DNA of 64,000 bases from Symbiodinium natans (taxonomy: Eukaryota; Sar; Dinophyceae; Suessiales; Symbiodiniaceae), in contig CAJNDS010000130.1 in the NCBI GenBank assembly GCA_905221605.1, forward strand, positions 1 to 64,000. The letters are read 5' to 3'. This document shows positions 25,225-35,491 of the stretch, piece by piece (position 1 is the first letter of the stretch; the number at the start of each line of letters is the position of its first letter). The position numbers were made by a program, and so were the translations under genes. The notes below the pieces were generated by a model that was not told where the DNA came from, ran no database searches, and was given only the letters and a program-made list of their open reading frames with translations.

Positions 25225-25332
25225 CTACTAATTGCTTAAGAACCCCCCAAAAACTAAAATTATTCTTCCTTATTAGGGGTAATATAGGGGGTATTATGTT
25301 TTATTCTTTTGGGGTTCTTAAGCAGATAGTAG
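25225..25332. mobile_element. MITE family 1 copy
   Basis: Ends CTACTAATTGCTTAAGAACC and GGTTCTTAAGCAGATAGTAG. Middle shares TTCTTCCTTATTAGGGGTAA with the copies at 35631 and 37619. Confidence 0.85.
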
Positions 25333-25524
25333 TTGGGTTTTGGGTTTTGGGTTGTGGGTTTTGGGTTTTGGGTTTAGGGTTGCTCATATCACGCGCGTTT
25401 TATTGATATTGTTGTGTTGGAGCGGCGGAGGGGCTTCAGACCAGGGTCTGATGGGACTGAGCTTGTGGGGGTCGGCGTAGGGCTCAAGGCTCAAGGCTTG
25501 GGGTTTAGGGTTTAGGGTTTAGGG

Positions 25525-25592
25525 TTGGGATGTTCCCCCGTATACTAACAGTCCTTAATAGGGATTTTTCTAGGGGGTACTCGAATCCCTCC
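25525..25592. mobile_element. MITE family 2, truncated half
   Basis: Left arm only (TTGGGATGTTCCCCCGTATA, CAGTCCTTAATAGGGAT), abutting a TTTAGGG array like the copy at 5515. Confidence 0.7.
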
Positions 25593-26512
25593 GAGCTAGA
25601 GAGCTCCTCCTCCTACTTGCCGAGTTCCCTGGCAAGCCAAGGTCAATCTCACAGGGGTTTTTGGGTTTCGGCTCCTTTTTCTCCAGTTTTTAGGGTTTAA
25701 CTTCTGTTTTATCATCCCCCTTCCCCGGCCCCCAGGTTACTTGCTCGACAGCTGGGTCGCAGCGCTGAGTTTGTTGTTGGGCTCACCTGCCTCGTCACTG
25801 TCATCGCTCACCTTCAAGGAGAAGCTTGTGAAGGAAATGGGGCATCACTGGCTCACCGTAAACCACTACGTGCACATCAAACGAAGCAACGCCGGAATAC
25901 CCACGAGACCTGAAACCTCAGAAACACCCACTGCAACAATCATTCATATAACCACACGGTATATATATATATATATGTATATACATTTTATGTTCTTTTA
26001 TGGAATGTATGCAAGCCCCAAGGGATGGATTTAGGCATACAGGCATCAGAGTCGGTATCATACTGTCTCGGCTCACTAAGGCGCGTGGTGTCTCTTTATC
26101 AGCGGGCTCCGATTGATTGGCGGATCCGAGAAGGCTCTCTAAGCTCACCCGGCTGGATCCACCTCGTTCAGCTCGCCAGCTGCCAGAAAGCCCCCCTAAC
26201 CCACAGCTGACAAGAAAACCCAACACAACACCGCCACAAACTTTTTAAACCCTTCTTGAGATGTGGGGTTACAAGTGCCCTAGAAAAGGTTATGACCAGC
26301 AAAAACGATACTCAATGCCGATCTGATCGCTACCTACCCTCTTTGGGTACCCAAGAGTCACCCTCGAAACCCTTCAAAAACCCTGAAGCCCCCTCAAACG
26401 CGTCGCTTGTTGGTCCTAAACCCCAAACCCGAAACACCCTAAACCCCAAACCCTAAACCCTAAAACCCTGAACCCCCTAAACCCCAAACCCTAAACCCCA
26501 AACCCCCAAACC

Positions 26513-26615
26513 CCAACCTCCGCCCCGCCCTCCGCGCGGCTGCGCAGCGCGGCGGCCAAGGGCCGCCACGCCTCGTCGGCCTCCGCTGCGAGGCCTCCGC
26601 GTTGCCCGCAAGACT
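26513..26615 (-). CDS. possible exon, unknown product
   Basis: GC-rich island between arrays. Minus frame GLAAEADEAWRPLAAALRSR is strongly protein-like (amphipathic helix). No family recognised. Confidence 0.4.
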
Positions 26616-26974
26616 GGGGTTTGGGGGGGGGGGGGGAGGGGGTTGTAGAGAAGGGTTTAGGGTTTAGGGTTAGGAGGGTTTAGGGTTTAGGGTTCAGGGT
26701 TTAGGGTTTACAGCGCAGTAGGGTTTAGGGTTGGGGCGGGGAGGGGGGGGGGTTGTGAGGTGTAGGGCTCAGGATATACTGTTATGCCTGACACGCAAGA
26801 GGGTCAGAAACCCTAAACCCTAAACCCTAAACCCTAGATTCGGGCCCTACCCCATCCCCCCAAAAGTCGCTACCAATCGTGCCGCCAAGGGGCCCAGCAG
26901 CTTCGACACTCTCTGGCCTACGGCCGCCAGAGCGTCTTCCCAAGCAACTAAGCCCTGAATGCTAAAGAACCCTG

Positions 26975-27035
26975 AACCCTGAACCCTGAACCCTAAACCC
27001 TAAACCCTAAACCCTAAACCCTAAACCCTAAACCC
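26975..27035. repeat. CCCTAAA array
   Basis: About eight units, preceded by CCCTGAA variants. Confidence 0.9.
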
Positions 27036-27678
27036 AACTTCTCCCGCAACCCCCAACCCTTAAACCCCAAACCCTAAATCCCAACAGCAATGAAAAGGTT
27101 AAGCTTCGCCTTCATGACTCCTACAAAGGAAGACTGAGAATAAGCACCACAGGGAACCCAGAAAGAAAGACTTCAGGCTTAACTTAACTGTTGGCTGAAG
27201 AAGCGAAAAAGAGGGCACCCTGCCATTCCTTTGGCCTTTGGCGGGTTTACGGTTCCGAGCCCCCTAAGGAATGCCTTAAACATACTTCAATCAAAAGCTG
27301 GCGGTTTCCGCATATTGTGGTACCCCTTCTCATGTTTTCGGGGGAGGGGTTCCTTTCGTAAGGGTTCTACTATTGTGGGGTACTTTCGGGACCCCGTCAT
27401 GTTCTTACATCATCGCTTGCTGTCAGTAACCAAGCCTGGATAGCCGGCGCTGCAGGGTCATGGGAAGATTAGGCTGTAAGCGGAGAGCTGCATCTGCGAC
27501 CGCAACAACCAGGCTTAGAACCACTTATGAACCGCTAGGTACAGTAAAGGCTGAATGGTCGTCTGCTAGCTGTTCAAAATACCCATCCCAAAAGTAGCCA
27601 TAGGGTAGGTTCCCTTTTAGGAAGGATTCCCCTTCAAGGGACTCATATCCCATTGCTCCGCACGCTCGTATGGTGAGT

Positions 27679-27742
27679 TCTCTAAATTATGGTCTTTTTG
27701 GTACCCTAAACTAATACCCCAAAAGGGACCATAATTTAGAGA
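27679..27742. mobile_element. small inverted-repeat element
   Basis: Arms TCTCTAAATTATGGTC and GGGACCATAATTTAGAGA around GGTACCCTAAACTAATACC. Single copy seen. Confidence 0.55.
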
Positions 27743-27999
27743 TATCATCACACAAAGGACTTTTACAACAGCCCACCCCCCCAAATGTAAACAAGGGCGG
27801 GAAGGGAAGGGGCGGCCTGAACGCGTGGCCACCAGCCCCCCACTAGCGCAGCGGCGACATGCCAAAGACAACCACCTTTGGCAATCTTGTTAGGGTACAG
27901 GGTTTAGGGTTTAGGGTTGCCTAAACCCTAAACACCCGAAAGGTCTTAACCCAACCCTGAACCAGCACTGCACAGTGGGGTCTCTGATTTAAGTGGCTT

Positions 28000-29220
28000 G
28001 AGGGGCGGGGGGGGTCCTATGATTGAAGGGGGGAAGAAATCCCAAGGGGCTTTGCGTTTGCATCGCCAGGGCTTGCTGAAAGGAGCTTTTTGGAATGTCG
28101 GCGTTTTTTTCTTGAAGGTGCCTCAAAGTTCTCGACCGCGTCCAAAGCAGGGTTCTAACTGCCCTTCATAGGGTTATAATTCAATCTAAAGTGCCCCTAC
28201 TTTCTGCTTATAACTCCCCCGCCCTTAAACCCTAAACCCATGAACCTCCAAGCAAAGCCTTCTGAATACAGCTTGCGGAAAAAATCGGGGGGGGGGGAGG
28301 AAAACGAGCGAGGCACAGGTTTGGGGGGCCCCTCCCCCCCATCACTATTGTTGTTGTTATAGCACTGCTCGAGCTATTCTCGTAAAATTCTGGTCATTGT
28401 AGTTGTTATAGTGAGTGATCATTGTTATTGTAGTTGTTGTTAGTTATTGTTGTAGTCAGAGTCTATGGGAATGAAAATGTGAGGTGGGATTATGATTCAA
28501 GATTTGAAGCTTGATTTTCAACCCCGCGTAGCTGGACCACACTACAGGGGCGTTCTTTTTACGTCTATTCCCCATCATGCATTCCAGAGACTGGCAACAT
28601 ATTCTGCAAGCAACACTACGTAAAAGGCCTGAAGGTGCAAGGTTTCATGGCTTGTGTATCGCCCACCAGCAGGCCCGGCCGCATTGCTGCTCTCTTGTGG
28701 GCTTTAGGCGCCAAGCCGCACAGAAACAGCCAGCAGCAGCAGGTTTCCTCGTCTGATGAAGCCAAGAAACTACTTTCAAGGGACAAAAGGAGGGACCCTT
28801 ATAAGGGACCCTAGGGGTTATACCGCTATACCCCTTCATACTGTCATAGGGCTCCACTAGCACAGCCACCGTCATCTAGCGCCTGCCCTTTGGCCTGCAC
28901 TAGGCAGCCAGGAACAGCTAACGCCGAAACCCTGAACATGAGTCCGAACCCAGACACAAACCGTCCACATCCTTCTAAGCCGCAACCCCTAAAACACTCA
29001 AACCCCTGAAAACCCTAGTGACAGCCCACTCCTCCCAAACCAGAACATGCGCCTAGCTTCTGGGATAGCGGCGCTTCAGGGCACCTGCCACCGCGTTCCA
29101 GGCCTCTCACATGTTCTGGGCCCCGGCACTATACTGTGTGCGATGTGCAACTTGCCCTACTCTTGAACCCGACTTCTGAACCACGCAACCTTCTCAACTA
29201 GCCGGCCAGGCGAATAACTT
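28000..29220. other. spacer, no gene seen
   Basis: Low array content; an ATTGTTGTTGTTAT-type simple region at about 28340-28460; a degenerate family 3-like inverted pair near 28150-28250. No supported coding frame. Confidence 0.45.
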
Positions 29221-29323
29221 ACCTTTGCTCATCATGGTTGTTCTGTTCTCCATATCGTTGATGTTGTTGATGGCTTCTGCCCAAGTCAAGAGAAACTGCC
29301 AAAGCTCCGAGCCCTCATCCCAC

Positions 29324-30211
29324 CTACATCACTGCATCACTCATCAGAGCCGAAACCCCGTGGCGCCCAAGATGTGCTTCCGCTGCGAGCCTCCAGCAGG
29401 CGCGCTGCCTTCCTGGGGCTGGAGCAGCTATACCAGGAAACAGCGAGGAAAATCGTCGAGCCAGTTGCGTAGAAAGACAGTATCTATATTGCGGGGAAAA
29501 GAAACTCGGGCCGAGTCTCGATGGCGACCCCTGGCGCAACATCGCGGTGGCCGCCCCCGAGCTAGCCTGCGAGACCTCGCCTAGAGTTGCTTGCCGCTTG
29601 CCGCCACCCGTTGGCCGGCGCAACACTCGCCGGTACGCGGCCTCTGCGCCCCGAAAGTCTCCCAGCCGCCGCAGTGCCGTTCCTCGTCGCAGTGCTGCTG
29701 CCGCGAAGTCGGGCGCGAGGCGCATGGCCGTCGCGAACTCCTCGGCTGCCTGGCTGTCGCGGCCCAGCTTCTGCAGCGCATCTCCCAGGGCGCAATGCGC
29801 GTGCGGGCGTAGGGCCTCCGGAAGCCCCGAAGGGTCCTCGAGGACTTCCCTCCAGGCCGCAGCGGCGTCCTGCCAGCTGCGGGCCTCGGAGAGAGCCAGG
29901 GCCTCATGGAAGCCGGGTGACTGCGCCTGCCGCTGGATCCTACAAGGCCTGCCAGCAAAGCGCAGGCGCAGGCTGGTGGGGATCGACCCCGCAGCTGGCA
30001 CGGTAAAGTGAGCATGCCAGACAAGTGCAACAAGCAGCGCTGCATGCCGCGAGGGGATATTGAAAACATGGTGGCTATGCCATGCTGTCATGGTCTGCTG
30101 CCATCGGCTGTTGACTCTGCCTTGGCTAGCCTGTCTCTGCCAATCTTGGATGACACGTACACTAACCCCATCCGTAAACACGGCGCAGCCTTGATCAAAG
30201 AAACAAACCAT
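29324..30211 (-). CDS. TPR-repeat protein, apparently single exon
   Basis: 295-codon open frame with an ATG at 30211. Residues about 40-85 are hydrophobic with scattered Arg (AALLVALVWHAHFTVPAAG) and could be a targeting or membrane segment. Residues about 100-200 hold at least two tetratricopeptide-like units (AHCALGDALQKLGRDSQAAE, then RRGTALRRLGDFRGAEAAYR) with the expected W/L-G-Y and A-x-x-P spacing; an Ala-rich unit precedes them. TPRs are protein-binding scaffolds; the partner is unknown. The tail after about residue 205 is less protein-like, so an unrecognised donor near 29600 is possible. This is one of the few array-free, GC-rich stretches. Confidence 0.65.
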   Translation of the reverse strand: MVCFFDQGCAVFTDGVSVRVIQDWQRQASQGRVNSRWQQTMTAWHSHHVFNIPSRHAALLVALVWHAHFTVPAAGSIPTSLRLRFAGRPCRIQRQAQSPGFHEALALSEARSWQDAAAAWREVLEDPSGLPEALRPHAHCALGDALQKLGRDSQAAEEFATAMRLAPDFAAAALRRGTALRRLGDFRGAEAAYRRVLRRPTGGGKRQATLGEVSQASSGAATAMLRQGSPSRLGPSFFSPQYRYCLSTQLARRFSSLFPGIAAPAPGRQRACWRLAAEAHLGRHGVSALMSDAVM

Positions 30212-30774
30212 TTCAAACCCGGTACCGGACTGCCAGGAGAAGTAGCCTGCTTGGATCCGGTTCAGGGGCTAGCCTGCTCTAGCACCTAGCCGTAAAAAAG
30301 CTAGAGTCTGAACATTTGGGATTTCAGCTGTAGGGGCATCTTCTCTCGGATTTCGGAGTCAACTGCAGACTCATCTGTGGACTTGGATCTCCCACCTAGG
30401 CTTCTTGCTTGGATTCTGCCGGCTGCGGTTCCAGAGCGAGCCCGAAAGAAACACAGATGCTATGGGAATGTTCAGGGAAAGTTCAACCGATGCCCTGCTG
30501 AGATGCGGGAATCGAAATTCGCAAGACTCGCGTTTGCCATGAAGCAGATCTACTTAATCCCCCAACAAAAAACACCACCTCGAAAAATCCAGAAGGATAT
30601 GAAGTTGCAGTGGGGGGAAGGGAGTGCCTTATGAAGAGCCACAGGCCCCCCCTAAACCCTAAACCCTAAACCCGAAACACCTCAAACCTGCCTATGGAGG
30701 CCACAGTCTGCCTCTGGTCCTGAGTATAGCACCGCTGTCCTGAGCGCGGCCTTAACGTCCCTAGCGCTTTAAAG

Positions 30775-31035
30775 GCAGCATTCCGGCACAATTGCCCACG
30801 AGCCTTCCCCAACCTGTGCTCAGCATTCCGGTACAATTGCCCGCCTGAGCCTCCCTGGCCTACTGTCCGGCACGGCTGTCCGCCTGTGCGTCCATGGCCT
30901 GCTTATTCAGGCAACCTTCCTGTGCAGTTGCCTGCCTTGGGCCTCCATGACCTGTTTGTGCAAGTCATGTCACATTCCGGTCTTTGTGGCCTGCCTTTGT
31001 CCTGAATGTTGTACTGTACTGCCTGCTGTCCTGAG
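30775..31035. repeat. degenerate ~45-50 bp tandem repeat
   Basis: Units share CATTCCGGYACAATTGCCC / TGTCCGGCACGGCTGTCCGCC and end in CCTCC(C/A)TGGCCT. About five strongly diverged units; no TTTAGGG units. Confidence 0.55.
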
Positions 31036-31803
31036 CACGTCGCGTCACATGATGCGAGCGACTGTGCCCTTGAATTCAACCACCTCACTTGCGGGTTGGC
31101 AACAAAATTGTCTGGGCCTAATATGATGGGTAATCTGCGGGTCTAAACCATAGACCCTCTTGCAACTGGACTGACCTCTCTCTCTCTCTCAGGAATGCGA
31201 TACGTCAACATGACCTAAACCCTAAGACCTCAGAAAGGGCGGGGTGCATTTAAGGGTCCAGGACGCCTTGAGGCTTTGGCCAGACTTGAGTGAAAGGTTT
31301 CGGGCTTTGTCACCTGTGACCTGGTTTATGTTTTAGGGTTTAAGGTTTAGGGTTTAGTTGGTTCAGGGTTGAAGGTTTAGGGTTTAGGGGTTAAGGCTTC
31401 GGGTGTAAGGTTTATATAGGTTTTAGGGCTTCGGGTTCCAAGGTGCTTGTTTAGAGCTTACGGTTTAGGGCGCCAAAGTTTCGGGCTGCCTTTTTCGATC
31501 TTGGCCGGATGGAGGGCCAGGAAAATCAGGGGCGGCGACTTCCCATCGGCCCCTGCGCAAACAATGTCCCAAAGCTTCCCGACGCAATCCCCCAAAACCC
31601 CGCGCGCAGGCTACCGGGAAGTAAACACCAAAACCCTAAATTTCTTTTTTTTGGTCAACCCAAGCTCTCCTACAAGTAAGCTAAACATAACCAAACCCTA
31701 CACCCGAAAATCCTAAACTGCAAGTACCTTGATGCCTTATATAAATGGCCTGCCAAGACGCAGGCTCTTGGGGCTTTGCATCCAGGGAACCGGGGGGTGA
31801 AAC

Positions 31804-31880
31804 GAGGGTTTAGGGTTTAGGGTTTAGGGTTTAGGGTTTAGGGTTTAGGGTTTAGGGTTTAGGGTTTAGGGTTTAGGGTC
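31804..31880. repeat. TTTAGGG array
   Basis: About eleven perfect units. Confidence 0.95.
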
Positions 31881-32204
31881 CATAAACCCTAAACCTTAAA
31901 CCCTAAAGCCTAAGGGCCGAAACCCTCAAATGCTAAGCCCTTTGTCAGCCTAATCACCCTAACAGGGTTTAGGGTTTAGGGTTGCGGGCTTGGGGTGTAG
32001 GGGTTAGGGAAAACCCCAATATACCTCCTCATATACCCCAAGAGCTGATGACATACCCTACTATACCCTAAATGCCCTAACATGCCCGACTATACCTTAC
32101 CCCATTGACCCCACTAAGTCCCCTGATTAAAAGCCTCAACCCTAGATACCGTACCAGAATCCGTGACCCTTTTTGCAACAGGCTTGCGGGTTCTCGCCTG
32201 GACC

Positions 32205-32640
32205 CTAAACCCTAAATCCCAAATCCTAAACCGCAAACCGCAAACCCTAAACCCTAAACCCCAAACCCCAAACCCTAATGAAACCCTAAACCCCAAACCC
32301 TAAACCCTAAACTGGCCCTAAACCCCAAACCCCAAACCCTAAACCCTAAACCCTAAACCCTAAACCCTAAACCCCAATCCCTTAACCCTCAACCCTTCGG
32401 AATCTGGGCCAAGGCTGCGCTCACTTCGGAGTCGCTTGTGTTCTGCGTCGGTTCAACCTGCGGGTTTAGGGGCTTTAGGGTTTAGGGTTTAGGGTTTCGG
32501 GTTTCGGGTTCAGGGTTTCGGGTTTGGGGTTTAGAGTTTAGGGTTTAGGGCTTGGGGTTTAGGGTTTAGGGTTTAGGGTTTGGCGTTTAGGGTTTCGGGT
32601 TTAGGGTTTAGGGTTTAGGGCTTCTGGTTTAAGGATTTGG
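32205..32640. repeat. opposed CCCTAAA and TTTAGGG arrays
   Basis: Degenerate CCCTAAA-type units (about 32205-32380) face TTTAGGG/TTTCGGG-type units (about 32460-32640) across an 80-bp unique core, giving a large imperfect inverted repeat. Confidence 0.85.
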
Positions 32641-33354
32641 AACCTTGAGGGTTTAGGGTCGGGATTGGGGGGCTGGTTTCGCAGGTTTTGTGGGTTTTGG
32701 GGGTTGTGGGGTTGTGGGGTTGTGGGGTTTCAGGACTTTAGGCTTGAAGGGCTTTCTTCGCGAGCATAAAGCAGACCAAGCCACACGACGGCTTGAGGTC
32801 TTTTGGGGAGTTAGGCTTTTGTGCAGGGTTTAGAGTTGCGGGGTGAAGTTAGGGTTTAGGTTTCACAGCTACGCATCGCGTCTTCTGCACGGACCCTGGA
32901 GCGGAGTTGAAAGGTATAGCTTCATGATTCCTACCACAAACCCTAAACCCTAGGCCCTAAACCCTAAACCCTAAACTCCAAAAAAAGAAGGGCGACCCCA
33001 AAAGCTTGAAGTTCAGCCGTGGGCTAAGTCAAGTCCTCTAGCCCCAAGGCAAGCAGCAGGCTCAGAACGGAGATTCGCCCAAGCCCCACTACTGAAACCC
33101 TAAACCCTAAACCCAAAGCCCTGCCAAAAAAACTAGAGTTCCATGGCCCGACAGAACAAAGGATTGGGGACCAGACATGGGTTTAGGATTTAGGGCTTTG
33201 GCTGTCACACTCGCACAGGGCAGGCAAGGATTCGGTCCGAAGGTCTGTCGTCTGAGGTAAGCCGGATTTCTGCAAACTAGGGTTTGGGGTTAGGGTTTAG
33301 GGCTACTTGGGAGCTATGAACAGTATTTCCAAGATCAGCCCCAGAAGTTTGGAG

Positions 33355-33425
33355 GGTGGCCCCTGTCCGCCTCAGAAATGTTGCGGCGCCCACTCGAAGA
33401 TGCCACTCGCCCAGGCCTGGTTTAG
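33355..33425 (-). CDS. exon of a recurring AW-SG-FEWAP family
   Basis: Minus frame QAWASGIFEWAPQHF. Closely similar pieces occur at 39960-40025 (EAWGSGVFEWAPEAQ) and 47325-47397 (PWAAGVGEWASEARE), each isolated between telomere-type arrays. Function unknown. Confidence 0.5.
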
Positions 33426-33525
33426 GGTTTAGGGTCTAGGGTCTAGGGTTCTCGGTTTAGGGTTTAGGGTTTAGGGTTAGGGTTTAGGGTTTAGGGTTTA
33501 GGGTTTAGGGTTTAGGGGTTAGGGC
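33421..33525. repeat. TTTAGGG array
   Basis: About 14 units with GTCTAGG and TTCTCGG variants. Confidence 0.9.
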
Positions 33526-34153
33526 TGCCTAAACCCCAGGACCAAGACCCCTGGCTTGACGGCCCTAAATCCGACCTAGACTTCAAGCCCTAAACAGCAA
33601 GCTTCACGCTTCACGGCCCTAAGCCCTGCATGAACTTTGAGGCCCAAAGATTACGTAGGAATCTGGGCACGTACTCACACTTGTGTTCATGACTTAGGGC
33701 TCAGGGTTCATGATCTTAGGGTTTAGGGTTTTTAGGGTTTAATTAGTTAGGGTTTAGGGATTAGATTACTTTGGCTGCACGGTGCATCGGGAGAAGCATG
33801 CTTGTACAAATCGCAACACACGCCAGTGCCCAGGCCTCGTAGTCTGGAGAAGGTGGTGTGAAGCGCCAGGTTCTCCGGTCTAAATGCATCTGGTAGAAGC
33901 CGCGCATGGAAATGGCCGGATACCTGGGCGTCAAGAGTGCTCCTAAAACCTTTCTTCCGGAGTTGAGGATTCAGTTGAGACAACCGCATTTCTCAAGGTG
34001 TTGGGGTTGAGGGCACGGCGTGCGGACGAGCCATGAAATGGCTGCCAGCGGGGAAACCACCATTTTGGAGAGCTGAGCCACCTTTCTTGTTCCAGAGTTC
34101 GGGGTTTAGGGATCCAGGTCCTGAGCCTCCCTGAGGAGGAGGCTAGGTCGAGA

Positions 34154-34156
34154 AGC

Positions 34157-34190
<34 letters not shown>
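34154..34190. repeat. TC microsatellite
   Basis: About 17 TC units. Confidence 0.9.
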
Positions 34191-34191
<1 letters not shown>

Positions 34192-34454
34192 TTTAGGGTT
34201 GACGGCCCTTGGCCCCTTTTCTGCCAGCCCTCAACCCCAACACCCGGAGCTCAACCTCCGAAAAGCCTTAAGTTTGGGCTGCACCGTGTACCATGCGCAT
34301 GATCCGAAGCCCTTTTGAAACCGGACTTTGTTGACCCTAAACCCTAAACCCCTAAACCCCTAAACCCCCTACTAAATCCCCTACTAAACCCCCTACTAAA
34401 TCCCCTGCTAAACCCCTTAACCCCCTAAACCCCCTAAACCCCAAGCCCGAAACG

Positions 34455-34551
34455 GGCTTAGGGTTTAGGGTTTAGGGTTTCGGGTTTCGGGTTTAGGGTT
34501 TAGGGTTTAGGGTTTAGGGTTTCGGGTTTAGGGTTTAGGGTTTAGGGTTTA
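34455..34551. repeat. TTTAGGG/TTTCGGG array
   Basis: About 13 units mixing TTTAGGG and TTTCGGG. Confidence 0.9.
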
Positions 34552-35011
34552 TATTCCAAGCCATGGCTGCCAGTCGCGGCCTGTCAGCTCGGCCTTGATG
34601 ATGTAGCCCTCCTTGGAGGTTCATGGGTACTTCTAAGTGGGGTAATAAGTAGGGTTTAGGGCTTAGGGCTTAGGGCTTAGGGTTTAGGGTTTAGGGTTTG
34701 CGGTTTGGGGTTGGGGTTTAGGGTTTAAGGATTTATCTCCTACATAAACCCTGTAAGGCACCTTACAGCCGCTGGAGCAGACCCTTAATTGTACCCGTGA
34801 CCAGTAGCCCTGAACCTGTTCCCCGACTCAAGCCGGGTTCATGGGCCGACAAAACTAGGGCGACAGTCACCTTAATGAGAGTCGTATAAACCTGCTTGCA
34901 ACCCTCCCTCTTCCTACCCGTGAACCTTATCAAGGTGCGCACGCTCCCTCTGGGAAGGAATACACCCACCTTCACTTTTTCAAAAACGAGGACCGCTTTT
35001 AGGGTGCCAGG

Positions 35012-35112
35012 TTGGGATGTTCCCCCTTAGACGGGCAGTCCGTAACAGGGATTATAGTACCCTCTATTCTGATCCCTACTTAGGACTGTCAGCACAAGAG
35101 GGAACATCCCAA
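35012..35112. mobile_element. MITE family 2 copy
   Basis: Arms TTGGGATGTTCCCCCTTAGA and GAGGGAACATCCCAA; inner GATTATAGTACC. 101 bp. Confidence 0.85.
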
Positions 35113-35491
35113 GCGCAAGGCATCTTCCCTTTTTTCAGCTTCAGGAGGGCTTTTGGGGTATGAGAACACATTGGGGGGCTCTCTGCCGAGGTGCAATCGC
35201 TCGGGCAGCTCTCGAAATTAAGGTCCCTTTTTGGTACCCCCTATATAGTACACGGCACCCTTGAAATAGGGAACCCAAATTGGGAGCCTAATTTTGGAGA
35301 ACTATCCCGTTATCTATCAGAGAACCAAACCTCAACAAAAGGGGCTTCGTTGGTTTTGCAATCAGACAAACCAAACCATAACAAAAGAGATGTCATTGGA
35401 ACTATGTGCTGCAGTGCGAGGTTTAAAAATGAAAAATGAAAACACAAGGGCTCTTTGTTGCTTGTGTTTTTGAACTACTGGCATCAGAGTT